From JBJHBP01 sp050485685 (lineage in GTDB: Bacteria > Pseudomonadota > Gammaproteobacteria > Steroidobacterales > Rariloculaceae), in NCBI GenBank assembly GCA_050485685.1, contig JBJHBW010000005.1, forward strand, positions 1 to 64,000: 64,000 nucleotides of DNA, written 5' to 3'. A program made the position numbers and the translations under genes. Below the pieces are notes generated by a model. It was not told the origin of the DNA. It saw nothing but the letters and a program-made list of their open reading frames with translations, and searched no databases. This document shows positions 1-8,365 of this stretch, piece by piece (within the stretch, counting starts at the first letter, position 1; each line of letters starts with the position of its first letter).

Positions 1-26
1 AAGGATCCCCCTGGCTTCGTGCCGTA

Positions 27-401
27 TCAGCCGCCGATCAACTTGTCATACGCTTCCTGATCGAGCAGCGCATCGATCGTGCCCGGGTCGTCCGGGCGAA
101 TCTTCAGGAACCACCCTTCCCCGAGCGGATCACGGTTGACCGTGTCCGGGGCATTCGCGAGCGCTTCGTTCACGGCAACGATCTCGCCGGCGACGGGCAT
201 CTTCACGTCGGCCGCCGCCTTGACCGATTCGATCACGACGGCCTCTTCGTCGGCCGAGAACCGCCGCCCGACCTCCGGCAGCTCCACGAACACGATGTCA
301 CCGAGCTGTTCCTCGGCGTACGCAGTGATGCCGACTGTCGCGGTGCCGTCGCCTTCCGCGCGTACCCACTCGTGATCTGCCGTGAACTTCAGTGTCGCCA
401 T
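27..401 (-). CDS. gcvH: Glycine cleavage system H protein
   Basis: Lipoyl carrier of the glycine cleavage complex: it shuttles the aminomethyl group from the P protein to the T protein and then to the L protein. The 124-residue length is normal for the family. The lipoylation site is seen as ESVKAAADVK, with Lys61 as the predicted lipoyl-lysine. The ATG has a good ribosome binding site (GGGAG, 5 nt upstream). gcvP would be expected next on the minus strand but lies beyond the window edge. The gene starts about 105 nt past the end of the ThrRS-like gene, on the same strand; I saw no terminator between them. Confidence is high on family and motif. Confidence 0.97.
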   Translation of the reverse strand: MATLKFTADHEWVRAEGDGTATVGITAYAEEQLGDIVFVELPEVGRRFSADEEAVVIESVKAAADVKMPVAGEIVAVNEALANAPDTVNRDPLGEGWFLKIRPDDPGTIDALLDQEAYDKLIGG

Positions 402-506
402 GCTGACTCCCGGTTAGCAAAAGTGCCGGAACTTAGACTTCGATCTTGAACGCCACGTGCATTCTGCCATGGCGGTCGGTTGCAGTGCGAAGCCCCGGCA
501 TCACTC

Positions 507-1784
507 TCACCCGGCGCGAGACTTCACGGACTTCTGCAACCGCCGCTCCAACTCATCAACGCTGAGGCTGAGCTGCTCCGCGATCCCATACCGTCTGAGC
601 GTGACCGTGCCCTGCTGCTGCTCGCGCTGTCCCACGACCACCACGTTCGGCACACGCTGCGCAACGGCCTGTCTGATGCTCTTCGACACCGTTTCGGAGT
701 CAGGCGCGAGCCTTGCGCGAACGAATCCTGCCCTGAAGCGTTCCACGATCCCTGCGCCATACGCCCTGTATTGCTCCGACACCGGGATCACGAGCAACTG
801 CACAGGGGCCAGCCACGTCGGAAACGCGCCCTGGTAGAGCTCAGCCAGAAAGGCAACGAAACGTTCGTGGGTGCTGAACGGTGAGCGATGAATGCAGAAC
901 GGCGTTTCCGGTTGTCCACCGGAGCTTGTGTACTGCAATCCCAGGCGACGCGGCTGGGCGAAATCCAACTGCACCGTACTCAGGGTTTCTTCCGTCCCCG
1001 CAGTCGTTGTGACCTGAACGTCGATTTTCGGCCCGTAAAAAGCGGCGTGTCCGATGCCGTCTTCGAACTCGAGGCCACATTCGATCAGAATGTCCGCCAG
1101 GAGCGCTTCGGACCATGCCCACGCGTCTGCATCGTCAACATATTTCTCGCGATCATCCTCAGGATCCCGACGCGACAGCCTGAATCGGTAGTCTGCAATG
1201 CCGAGCAGCGCATAAACCTCCCGGTACATCTCAAGGACACTGATCAGTTCGCTCCGGACCTGCTCCCTGGTGCAGTAGATATGTCCATCGTTCATGCACA
1301 TGCCACGCACGCGCGCCAGTCCGGACAACGCGCCGGATTGCTCCCATCGATAGACCTGCCCGTACTCGGCCAGCCGCAGCGGCAGATCACGAAAGCTGCG
1401 GGGTTCGCAGCTGAAGACACGATGATGGTGCGGGCAGTTCATCGGCCTCAGCACATAAGCGTCTCTGACTGCTGCGCTCCCTGCCGCTTCTTCGCCTTTT
1501 TCGACGACTTCCATGAACGGATACATGTCCTCGCGAAAGTAGGGCAGGTGGCCGCTGCGGTAGTACAGGTCCGTTCGTGCAATGTGCGGCGTGACGACAC
1601 GCTGGTAGCCCGCCCTGAATTCGAACTCTCTCGCCAGCTTCTCGATCTCGTCGCGAACGATGGTGCCGTTCGGCAGCCACAGCGGTAAGCCCTTGCCTGT
1701 GCGGGCATCAATCCTGAACAGACCGAGACGCCGGCCGATCTCGCGATGGTCGTTCTGCTGTAGTGAATCCGGTTTGCCTGACAT
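507..1784 (-). CDS. thrS: Short threonyl-tRNA synthetase lacking TGS and editing domains
   Basis: Charges tRNA-Thr. The protein is about 425 residues, against about 640 for full-length bacterial ThrRS. It begins almost directly at the catalytic core, so the N-terminal TGS and editing domains are absent. The three zinc ligands of ThrRS are present: Cys117 (in MNCPHH), His168 (in RVRGMCMNDGHIYC) and His299 (in CIHRSPFSTHERF). The anticodon-binding domain occupies roughly the last 100 residues. An upstream extension of the frame to 1901 runs through the terminator hairpin, so I place the start at 1784, where GGGAGG precedes ATG. Editing-free ThrRS forms are known as accessory copies in some bacteria; here a full-length copy elsewhere is inferred, not seen. 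The upstream leader predicts control by threonine supply. Confidence 0.9.
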   Translation of the reverse strand: MSGKPDSLQQNDHREIGRRLGLFRIDARTGKGLPLWLPNGTIVRDEIEKLAREFEFRAGYQRVVTPHIARTDLYYRSGHLPYFREDMYPFMEVVEKGEEAAGSAAVRDAYVLRPMNCPHHHRVFSCEPRSFRDLPLRLAEYGQVYRWEQSGALSGLARVRGMCMNDGHIYCTREQVRSELISVLEMYREVYALLGIADYRFRLSRRDPEDDREKYVDDADAWAWSEALLADILIECGLEFEDGIGHAAFYGPKIDVQVTTTAGTEETLSTVQLDFAQPRRLGLQYTSSGGQPETPFCIHRSPFSTHERFVAFLAELYQGAFPTWLAPVQLLVIPVSEQYRAYGAGIVERFRAGFVRARLAPDSETVSKSIRQAVAQRVPNVVVVGQREQQQGTVTLRRYGIAEQLSLSVDELERRLQKSVKSRAG

Positions 1785-1801
1785 GACTGCCTCCCAAAAC
1801 G

Positions 1802-1834
1802 AAAAACCCCGGTTGGCGGGCAGCCTTCCGGGGT
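1802..1834 (-). terminator. Attenuator terminator upstream of short ThrRS
   Basis: On the minus strand, CCCCGG pairs with CCGGGG. An inner GGC/GCC stem continues after an AA/AA internal loop, and the hairpin is followed by TTTTTCGTTTT. It ends about 18 nt before the ThrRS ATG, so it must be read through for expression. It works with the leader peptide at 1889-1966. Confidence 0.85.
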
Positions 1835-1888
1835 CGATCGCTGAAAGGCAGCCCTGCTGAGGACTGCCTGCGCGGTATTCGGACGCGA

Positions 1889-1966
1889 CTAGACAGCCCA
1901 CCCCCTGACGGTGGTGGTGGCCGTAGTCGTGTTGCGCAGGGCGCGAATGATCAACGATTGATCCAT
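1889..1966 (-). CDS. Threonine-rich attenuation leader peptide (25 aa)
   Basis: A 25-codon frame on the minus strand runs ATG to TAG and contains NTTTATTT: six threonine codons in seven (ACG ACT ACG, GCC, ACC ACC ACC). This is the signature of an attenuation leader, as in E. coli thrL. It lies between a promoter (1974-2001) and the terminator before the ThrRS gene. Minus-strand GGTGGGC (1896-1902), just after the Thr codons, can pair with GCCCGCC (1815-1821) inside the terminator. A ribosome stalled at Thr codons would favour that antiterminator; one that reaches the stop codon would cover it. There is no clear Shine-Dalgarno, and the predicted +1 falls at or next to the ATG, so the leader may be leaderless. 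Confidence 0.85.
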   Translation of the reverse strand: MDQSLIIRALRNTTTATTTVRGWAV

Positions 1967-1973
1967 GCAGCGG

Positions 1974-2001
1974 ATGATAATTCCGATACAGGAAGAGTCA
2001 A
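1974..2001 (-). promoter_or_regulatory. Sigma70 promoter for leader peptide and ThrRS
   Basis: On the minus strand TTGACT (1996-2001) and TATCAT (1974-1979) are separated by 16 bp, close to the sigma70 consensus. The predicted start falls at 1966-1967, the first base of the leader ATG. The promoter begins only about 40 bp after the end of the glutamate dehydrogenase gene. Confidence 0.75.
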
Positions 2002-2041
2002 GACTCCGGCGAACTTGCTGGCACCTGGCGTCTTGCAAGGT

Positions 2042-3331
2042 TCAACGCAGTCCGCGCAGCGTCATGGCTTCCGTGACACGTCCGATCGCCAGCATGAACG
2101 CTGCCGTGCGCAGGTCGACGGCATGCTCATCAGCTGTCGCATGCAGTTCGTCGTAGGCGCGATGCATGACGCGTTTCAGTTCCTGGTCGACGCGCTCGGC
2201 ATCCCAGCTCATCTGCTGCAGATTCTGCACCCACTCGAAATACGAAACGGTGACACCGCCTGCGTTCGCGTAGATATCCGGCAGCACGGGCACGCCGCGA
2301 CTCCGCAGAATCTCGTCCGCAGCCGGCGTCACAGGATGGTTAGCGCCCTCGACGATCATCCGTGCCCTGACTTGCTGCGCATTGCCGCGATGGATGACGC
2401 CGCCCACGGCAGCGGGAACGAGCACATCGACCGGCAGCATGAGCAATTCATCCCCGGGGAGGGTGCGAACGCCGGAGCCCTCGAAGGCGGTCACGGAACC
2501 TTCGCGTGCGGCTGCGTCAACGAGTGCCGCCGGATCCAGCCCCTTGTCGCAATGAACGGCACCGTGCACGTCACTGACGGCGACAATTCGCGCACCGGCT
2601 TCTGCCAGAAAGCGTGCCGCCCACTGCCCGACATTGCCGTATCCCTGAATCGCAACTGTCGCGCCCTTCAGATCGATGCCGGCCGTCGGCGCTGCCCGCT
2701 CGACAGCGAAGCAGAGGCCGCGGCCGGTCGCCGACAGCCGGCCCGCCGAGCCACCGAGGTTCGGTGGTTTGCCGGTTGCGATCGCCGGCGTGTAGCCGTG
2801 AAACTTGGAATGTTCATCCATGAGCCAGGCCATCACCTGGGGTGTGGTGCCCATGTCCGGTCCCGGTACGTCTTCGTGAGCACCGATGAACCCCTGCATA
2901 CGTTGTGTGAATCGGCGGGTCAGCCGCTCAAGGTCGATCGGCGAAAGGCTGGCCGGGTCACATTGAATACCGCCCTTGGCTCCGCCGTACGGAAGATTCA
3001 CGACGGCCGTCTTCCAGGTCATCAGTGAGGCCAGCGCGCGAACCTCGTTCAGGTCGGCCTCGGGGTGATAGCGGATCCCGCCTTTCATGGGCCCGCGCGA
3101 GTTGTCATGCTGGACCCGGTAGCCGCGATAGATGTGAATCCTGCCGTCTTCGGTCCGCAATGGCAGTTTCACCATGAGTTCGCGATAGGGTGTTCTCAGT
3201 GCCGCGCGCTGTTCGTCCGGTACCTTCATCCGGTCGGCGACGTGGTCGAACAGCAGGTTGACCGCTTCAAAGGGTGTCATACCGTCTTCGAGATGCGGCG
3301 CGGTTGTCTCGTCTATTGTTCTGTCCTTCAT
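2042..3331 (-). CDS. Glu/Leu/Phe/Val-family dehydrogenase, probable glutamate dehydrogenase
   Basis: Oxidative deamination of glutamate to 2-oxoglutarate, or the reverse, with NAD(P). The protein is about 429 residues, typical of hexameric GLFV enzymes of the GudB/RocG type. Visible motifs are GPMKGGIRYHP, the catalytic-lysine segment PYGGAKGGIQCDP, GPDMGT, and the Rossmann glycines in IQGYGNVGQ. The frame extends upstream to 3397. I prefer the ATG at 3331, because the residues before it do not look like the family, though neither start has a strong ribosome binding site. It is divergent from cueR. It is clearly different from the NADP-type enzyme at 43559, so the window carries two glutamate dehydrogenase types. 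Coenzyme preference cannot be read safely. Confidence 0.92.
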   Translation of the reverse strand: MKDRTIDETTAPHLEDGMTPFEAVNLLFDHVADRMKVPDEQRAALRTPYRELMVKLPLRTEDGRIHIYRGYRVQHDNSRGPMKGGIRYHPEADLNEVRALASLMTWKTAVVNLPYGGAKGGIQCDPASLSPIDLERLTRRFTQRMQGFIGAHEDVPGPDMGTTPQVMAWLMDEHSKFHGYTPAIATGKPPNLGGSAGRLSATGRGLCFAVERAAPTAGIDLKGATVAIQGYGNVGQWAARFLAEAGARIVAVSDVHGAVHCDKGLDPAALVDAAAREGSVTAFEGSGVRTLPGDELLMLPVDVLVPAAVGGVIHRGNAQQVRARMIVEGANHPVTPAADEILRSRGVPVLPDIYANAGGVTVSYFEWVQNLQQMSWDAERVDQELKRVMHRAYDELHATADEHAVDLRTAAFMLAIGRVTEAMTLRGLR

Positions 3332-3466
3332 CAATAATGCCCTGGCGTGTCTCGTCCGCTCTTGGTTCAGCCTACTGACGGAGCTGCCACCGCTCAAGTT
3401 GTGCTCGCTCGCCTGTTGTTTCGCCGTATTCGCAGCCGATGCAGCCGTTCCGATCTCCAGCCCGAC

Positions 3467-3497
3467 TTGACCTTCCCATCATGGGAAGGTCTATGCT
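3467..3497 (+). promoter_or_regulatory. CueR-type promoter with operator in a 19-bp spacer
   Basis: TTGACC (3467-3472) and TATGCT (3492-3497) are separated by 19 bp, the overlong spacer of MerR-family promoters. The spacer holds a perfect 10-bp inverted repeat, ACCTTCCCAT and ATGGGAAGGT around one central base (3470-3490). This matches known CueR boxes. It drives cueR-copA, implying autoregulation by Cu(I). Confidence 0.92.
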
Positions 3498-3551
3498 TCA
3501 TCCTGTCACTTCATACGGACCACCAGTCCGGCGCACGCGGGAGCAGGCATG

Positions 3552-3980
3552 ATGAACATCGGTGAAGCGGCCGGCGCATCCGGCGTATCGGCGAAGATGA
3601 TCCGCCACTACGAATCCATCGGTCTCGTGCCACGAGCTGCTCGTAGTGCGGCGGGCTATCGCCTGTATGACGAACGGGACGTGCATACGCTGCGCTTCAT
3701 CCGTCGCGCGCGGGATCTCGGATTTCCGGTCGAACTCATTCGCGAATTGCTGTCCCTGTGGCACAACAAGCGACGGACCAGCGCGAGCGTAAAACGGCTC
3801 GCGCTTCAGCAGATCGAGGAGCTCGAGAGAAAGAGGGCGGAGCTGGAGAAGATGGCGGACGCGCTTCGTCATCTTGTCGAACACTGCAGCGGAGACCAGC
3901 GGCCGGACTGTCCGATCATCGATGATCTCGCGGCTGGCCGCAGAGGGGATACAGTCACTGGATCCGGAGCCAGCCAATGA
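3552..3980 (+). CDS. cueR: Cu(I)-responsive MerR-family regulator CueR
   Basis: Cytoplasmic copper sensor that distorts overlong-spacer promoters to activate copper export. An N-terminal winged helix (MNIGEAAGASGVSAK) is followed by a dimerisation coiled coil and a metal loop with two cysteines in CSGDQRPDC. Counted from the second ATG, these are Cys112 and Cys120, the same numbers as in E. coli CueR, so I place the start there. GGGAG lies 8 nt upstream; the ATG at 3549 is the alternative. The gene overlaps copA by ATGA, indicating translational coupling, and its own promoter carries a CueR box. Confidence 0.95.
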   Translation: MNIGEAAGASGVSAKMIRHYESIGLVPRAARSAAGYRLYDERDVHTLRFIRRARDLGFPVELIRELLSLWHNKRRTSASVKRLALQQIEELERKRAELEKMADALRHLVEHCSGDQRPDCPIIDDLAAGRRGDTVTGSGASQ

Positions 3981-6379
3981 ACACCAAGTCCAGACAGACC
4001 CGCAGTTCAGAATCTTCCTGCCACGAACCGGATTCCGGGCACGAACGCGAAGGCGAACGCGAACACGAACACGAACGCGAAAATTCGCAGGATGATGCGG
4101 CATCGGCATCGGCATCGGCATCGGCATCGGCATCGGCCAGCGGATCGGCTGAACTCACGGTGCCCGGCATGGGCAGCGATCACTGTGCGGGCATCGTGTC
4201 AGAGTCGATCAGGCGCCTGCAGGGCATTGCCGAGGTCGGCACGAACATCGCCAATCACCGCGTGACGGTGCGATTCGATGCCGAGCGTGCCAGCGCCGCG
4301 ACGATCCGTGCGGCGGTCGAGCGGGCAGGCTATGACGTCGCTGCGGTCAGGGAATCGGCAGCCGGTGGCGGAGAAGCGGACGATGAAATCGATGAGAAGT
4401 ATCTGACCGAAGCGTGGCGACGACTCTGGTTTGCGGCGATCCCGGCCACGATCATCATGGTGCTGATGATGGTCCACATGTTCTGGTGGCCGATTCCGGG
4501 CTACCTGGCGATCATCGCGGCGCTCGCGTTTCCGGTGATCTTTCTGCGCGGCGGATGGGCGACGCACCGTTCGGCATGGCGTTCGCTGACGAACCGCACT
4601 GCGAACATGGATGTGCTGATTTCCCTCGGCAGCGCACCGCCGTTTCTGATCGGTCTGGTCGGCTTTGTGTATCCGATGACATCGTTCATCGAGATGGGCG
4701 CAACGATCATGACCTTTCATCTGCTCGGGCGTTACCTGGAAGCCCGTGCGAAGGGCAGGGCGTCGCAGGCGATCCGCAAGCTGCTGACGCTGGGCGCGAA
4801 GACGGCGACCGTAGTACGCGACGGCGAAGAGGTCGATGTGCCGGTTGCCGACCTTCAGCCGGGCGATGTCATGGTCGTGCGTCCGGGTGCGAAGATTCCG
4901 ACCGACGGCGAGATCGTCGATGGCGTCAGTCACGTCGATGAGTCCATCGCAACCGGCGAGTCGGTGCCGATCGAGAAAGGGCCCGGCGACTCGGTGCTTG
5001 GCGCGACCATCAACAAGGAAGGCATGCTGAAGGTCCGTGCGACGCGCGTCGGCGCCGACACCTTCCTGTCGCAGGTGATCCGTCTGGTCGAGCAGGCGCA
5101 GGGCTCGAAGGTGCCGATCCAGGAGTTCGCCGACCGACTCACCAGCCGCTTCGTGCCGGCCGTGCTGCTGGTCGCGCTGGTCAGCTTTGGCGCGTGGCTG
5201 CTTTTTGCCGATCAGCTGCGTCCGATCCTTGAATGGGGTGCCGGTTTCCTGCCGTGGGTCGACCCGACGGCCACCACGCCCATCCTGGCAATTCTCGCCG
5301 GCATTGCGGTGCTGGTCATCGCCTGTCCGTGTGCGCTGGGACTGGCCACGCCAACGGCGATCATGGTGGGTTCGGGCCTGGGCGCCGAGCGCGGTGTGCT
5401 GATCCGCTCCGGCGAAGCAATACAGACGCTGAAGGACATCAAGGTCGTCGTGCTCGACAAGACCGGCACGATTACGAAAGGCGAACCGGCCCTCACCGAC
5501 GTGATCGCCGCGTCCGGTTTCGATGAGGAGACGGTGCTGCTGAACGCGGCTTCCGTGGAAGCGGGTTCCGAGCATCCGCTGGGTCAGGCGATCGTGCATG
5601 CTGCGCGTGAGCAGGAACTGAAGGTGCCGGAGGTTGAGGACTTTGAAGCTGTCACCGCGCGCGGTGTGCAGGGGCGCGTGGGCGAGCACACGGTGCGCGT
5701 CGGCAGCCGTCGGCTGCTGGATGAGAACGGAATCGCTCCCGGCGATCTGGAAGAAGTACTCGCACGGCTGGAAGCCGAGGGCAAGACCGCGATGCTGGTC
5801 GCGATCGATGATCGCGCGGGCGGTGTCGTGGCTGTGGCCGATACGCTGAAAGAGGACTCAAGCGCCGCGATAGCGGCTCTGCGTGAGCTTGGCATCCACA
5901 CCGTGATGATCACCGGCGATAACGAACGTACCGCGAAGCATGTGGCGGCCGCGGTCGGCATCGACGAGGTACTCGCCGGCGTGCTGCCGGAAGGCAAGGT
6001 CGATGCGATCCGGCGACTGCAGGAGAGGCACGGTGACAGCATCGCGATGGTCGGCGATGGCATCAACGATGCGCCGGCGCTGAAGCAGGCCAACGTCGGC
6101 ATTGCGATCGGTGCCGGCGCGGATGTGGCGATCGAAGCGGCCGACGTGACGCTGGTGCGCGGCGAGCTCACGAAGGTGGTCGAGGCGATTCGGCTTTCGA
6201 AAGCGACGTTCAGCAAGATCGTGCAGAACCTGTTCTGGGCGTGGTTCTACAACGGCGCGGCGATTCCGGTTGCCGCAATCGGGCTGCTGCATCCGATGGT
6301 CGGCGTGATTGCGATGACCGCGAGCTCCCTGTCGGTGATCGGCAATTCGATTCTGCTGAAAAGGGCGAAGCTGGTGTAG
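3977..6379 (+). CDS. copA: Cu+-exporting P1B-type ATPase CopA
   Basis: Pumps Cu(I) out of the cytoplasm at the cost of ATP. Family motifs are all present in about 800 residues: transmembrane ACPCALGLATPTA (near 450), the TGES phosphatase loop (near 325), the phosphorylation site DKTGTITKGEP (near 494), SEHPLGQAI, GDGINDAPALKQANVG, and the late-helix YN and MxxSS signatures. The N-terminus is odd. About 55 residues of low complexity rich in Glu, Arg and His, then alternating Ser-Ala, are encoded by hexanucleotide repeats. The single metal-binding domain that follows reads GMGSDHC instead of GMxCxxC, so the first metal cysteine is replaced. The start overlaps cueR by ATGA. Confidence 0.96.
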   Translation: MNTKSRQTRSSESSCHEPDSGHEREGEREHEHERENSQDDAASASASASASASASGSAELTVPGMGSDHCAGIVSESIRRLQGIAEVGTNIANHRVTVRFDAERASAATIRAAVERAGYDVAAVRESAAGGGEADDEIDEKYLTEAWRRLWFAAIPATIIMVLMMVHMFWWPIPGYLAIIAALAFPVIFLRGGWATHRSAWRSLTNRTANMDVLISLGSAPPFLIGLVGFVYPMTSFIEMGATIMTFHLLGRYLEARAKGRASQAIRKLLTLGAKTATVVRDGEEVDVPVADLQPGDVMVVRPGAKIPTDGEIVDGVSHVDESIATGESVPIEKGPGDSVLGATINKEGMLKVRATRVGADTFLSQVIRLVEQAQGSKVPIQEFADRLTSRFVPAVLLVALVSFGAWLLFADQLRPILEWGAGFLPWVDPTATTPILAILAGIAVLVIACPCALGLATPTAIMVGSGLGAERGVLIRSGEAIQTLKDIKVVVLDKTGTITKGEPALTDVIAASGFDEETVLLNAASVEAGSEHPLGQAIVHAAREQELKVPEVEDFEAVTARGVQGRVGEHTVRVGSRRLLDENGIAPGDLEEVLARLEAEGKTAMLVAIDDRAGGVVAVADTLKEDSSAAIAALRELGIHTVMITGDNERTAKHVAAAVGIDEVLAGVLPEGKVDAIRRLQERHGDSIAMVGDGINDAPALKQANVGIAIGAGADVAIEAADVTLVRGELTKVVEAIRLSKATFSKIVQNLFWAWFYNGAAIPVAAIGLLHPMVGVIAMTASSLSVIGNSILLKRAKLV
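4043..4078 (+). repeat. Six imperfect GAACGC-type hexanucleotide repeats in copA
   Basis: Six successive 6-bp units (GAACGC, GAAGGC, GAACGC, GAACAC, GAACAC, GAACGC) encode alternating Glu with Arg, Gly or His in the CopA N-terminus. Unit loss or gain would keep the frame. Confidence 0.85.
4101..4136 (+). repeat. Six perfect CATCGG hexanucleotide repeats in copA
   Basis: CATCGG is repeated six times without error and encodes an alternating Ser-Ala tract just before the CopA metal-binding domain. It looks like a slippage-prone microsatellite that changes linker length but not frame. Confidence 0.95.
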
Positions 6380-6576
6380 ACGCAGCCGGGCACCGGGCCC
6401 CTGCCGTCTGCCGCCGCGGTTTGTGATTCCTGTCGCGGTTATCTCGTTGCCCGAGTCGAATGAAAGGTTCCGCAAGCTTTTGCAGGACAGTGCAAGATCG
6501 AGTGTGAGCCACGACCGGCATCGCTGCACTGCTATGGCGCAGTATCGGCGCCAATCCCGGAACCTTGAGGTCGATC

Positions 6577-8214
6577 GTGAACTATTCGTGCAAGCGTCGC
6601 CGGTCCATGCGGCATGGACTGGCGGTACGAACCGCCATGTACGGCGTACTCCTGTTCGCCTTCGCGTCAATGTCATCATTGCCGGCTGTTGCCCAGCCGC
6701 AGGCCCAGACCGCGGCAAGCGGGACAGCGGCTGCGGAAAGTGTCTTCGTCGCAGGCGTACGGTTCAGCGGCAATTCTGTATTCACCGATGCGGAACTTCA
6801 GGCATTGATCTCTGATCGCGTTGGAGCGCTGTTGACGTTCGCCGATCTGCGCGCCATCGCCGAAAGTGTCGATGCCCACTACCACAGGCATGGCTACCGA
6901 CTGGCCCGCACCGTGATACCGGAGCAGGACTTCGCGCGTGCAGATCAGACCGTAGAGCTGCGCGTACTGGAAGGCACGCTGGGCGAGGTCCGAATTCAGG
7001 GAACCGAGCGGGCCAGCGAGGAGCGTGTCGCCCGTCTGGTGCACGAGCACATCGGCATGCGTTCGGGGGATGTCGTCGACGTACAGCACTTGGAACGTTC
7101 TCTGGCGAACCTGAATCGCACGACAGATCTTCAGATCCGATCAACACTCCAGGCGGGTAGTGCAACGGGCAGCACGGACCTCATTGTCATCGTCGAGGAG
7201 CCCGAGTTCTTCAGTGCCTACGTCGAGACCAACAACTTCGGCAGCGTTTCGACCGGCCGCTATCGTATTTCCCCCGGATTTCAGCTCAATGGCCTGAGTC
7301 CACGCGGTGACACCCTGGCTTTCAACGCCGTACTGTCGCCGGAATCCAGCAACCTGTACGCGGGCCAGATCCACTACCGAACTCCGATTGGGCAGGGCCG
7401 AACCGTCGTCGGTGCCTACGTGTCCGGGGGCAACTTCGATGTCGGCCGTGAACTCGCCGTGCTCGAAATCGAGGGCCGCAACCGTGCCTGGGGCGTCGGC
7501 ATGTCGCGCGGACTCATGTCGACGCTGTCGTCCAGCCTGACGTTGGATGCCTGGCTGGAGTCGCGCGACCTGCGCCAGCAGATGCTCGGATTCACCACCA
7601 GTGACGATCGCATTCGCAAACTGCGTCTGGGTGTGACATGGGATCACTCCGGCGGGGCCGGTCGCACATTCGTGGCGGCCAATGTCCATGTCGGACTCGG
7701 TGAGCGACTGGGCGCGATGGAAGACGACTCGCTGATGTCCAGCCGCAGCTTCGCGGGCGCTGACAATAACTTCACACGCCTCAGCCTCGATGTCACACGC
7801 GTACAGCCGCTGACGGACCGCTGGCTGATGCTGGCGCGCCTGACCGGTCAGCATGCGTTCGATTCGGTCGTCGCCGGTGAACAGTGGGCGATAGGCGGCG
7901 CCGGCTCCGTGCGTGGTCATGCACAGTCGGTGTACTCCGGCGACTCGGGCCAGACGCTGATGGTCGAGGCCCGCTACACGATTCTTCCGGGCAACGAACG
8001 CTATCAGCTGGTGACCTTCGCCGAGCATGGCCGTGTTGCGGTGCGTACGCCGTTGATCGGACAGCCGAAGAGTCGCGACCTGACCGGCGCCGGTGTGGGT
8101 ATGCGCGCAGCGATTGATCGCTGGCAACTCCGCGCCGATGTTGGCGTGCCAGTTGGCCGCGTGAAAACGGACGGCAGCACGGTCGTCAACGCGCAGCTCA
8201 TGTACCGATTCTGA
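6577..8214 (+). CDS. Two-partner secretion outer-membrane transporter (TpsB, ShlB/FhaC/HecB family)
   Basis: Outer-membrane pore that secretes the adjacent TpsA exoprotein. After a signal sequence ending near LPAVAQ come two POTRA-like domains (starting FVAGVRFSGNSVFTDAELQ) and a C-terminal beta-barrel. The barrel carries the family loop motif as GSVRGH near the C-terminus (usually VRGY) and ends in an aromatic residue, as outer-membrane proteins do. I chose the GTG at 6577 because GAGG lies 6 nt upstream; the ATGs at 6607 and 6637 are alternatives and all keep the signal peptide. The n-region is long and basic (CKRRRSMRHG). It is followed, after 150 bp, by the giant TpsA gene on the same strand. 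Confidence 0.92.
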   Translation: MNYSCKRRRSMRHGLAVRTAMYGVLLFAFASMSSLPAVAQPQAQTAASGTAAAESVFVAGVRFSGNSVFTDAELQALISDRVGALLTFADLRAIAESVDAHYHRHGYRLARTVIPEQDFARADQTVELRVLEGTLGEVRIQGTERASEERVARLVHEHIGMRSGDVVDVQHLERSLANLNRTTDLQIRSTLQAGSATGSTDLIVIVEEPEFFSAYVETNNFGSVSTGRYRISPGFQLNGLSPRGDTLAFNAVLSPESSNLYAGQIHYRTPIGQGRTVVGAYVSGGNFDVGRELAVLEIEGRNRAWGVGMSRGLMSTLSSSLTLDAWLESRDLRQQMLGFTTSDDRIRKLRLGVTWDHSGGAGRTFVAANVHVGLGERLGAMEDDSLMSSRSFAGADNNFTRLSLDVTRVQPLTDRWLMLARLTGQHAFDSVVAGEQWAIGGAGSVRGHAQSVYSGDSGQTLMVEARYTILPGNERYQLVTFAEHGRVAVRTPLIGQPKSRDLTGAGVGMRAAIDRWQLRADVGVPVGRVKTDGSTVVNAQLMYRF

Positions 8215-8365
8215 TCGGCACCCGCGACGAACGCAGGGCGGCGATCCAAACGAATATTGCAACCAAATGTTTGACAGCAGGCAGCGACTCCTGACGAGCC
8301 GGGTCCGGACGACCCGAATCCTGAAGGGACGAGGCTTGAATGCAATGAATAGCAGGAACCGACTG

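Noticed and set aside
4199..5689. 496-codon minus-strand frame opposite copA
   Set aside because: Translation is His/Arg/Gln-rich and lacks family features, while the plus frame is a complete P-type ATPase.
6480..6495. TTGCA and TGCAA dyad before tpsB as an operator
   Set aside because: Only a 5-bp inverted repeat, with no nearby promoter elements or matching regulator; chance is likely.
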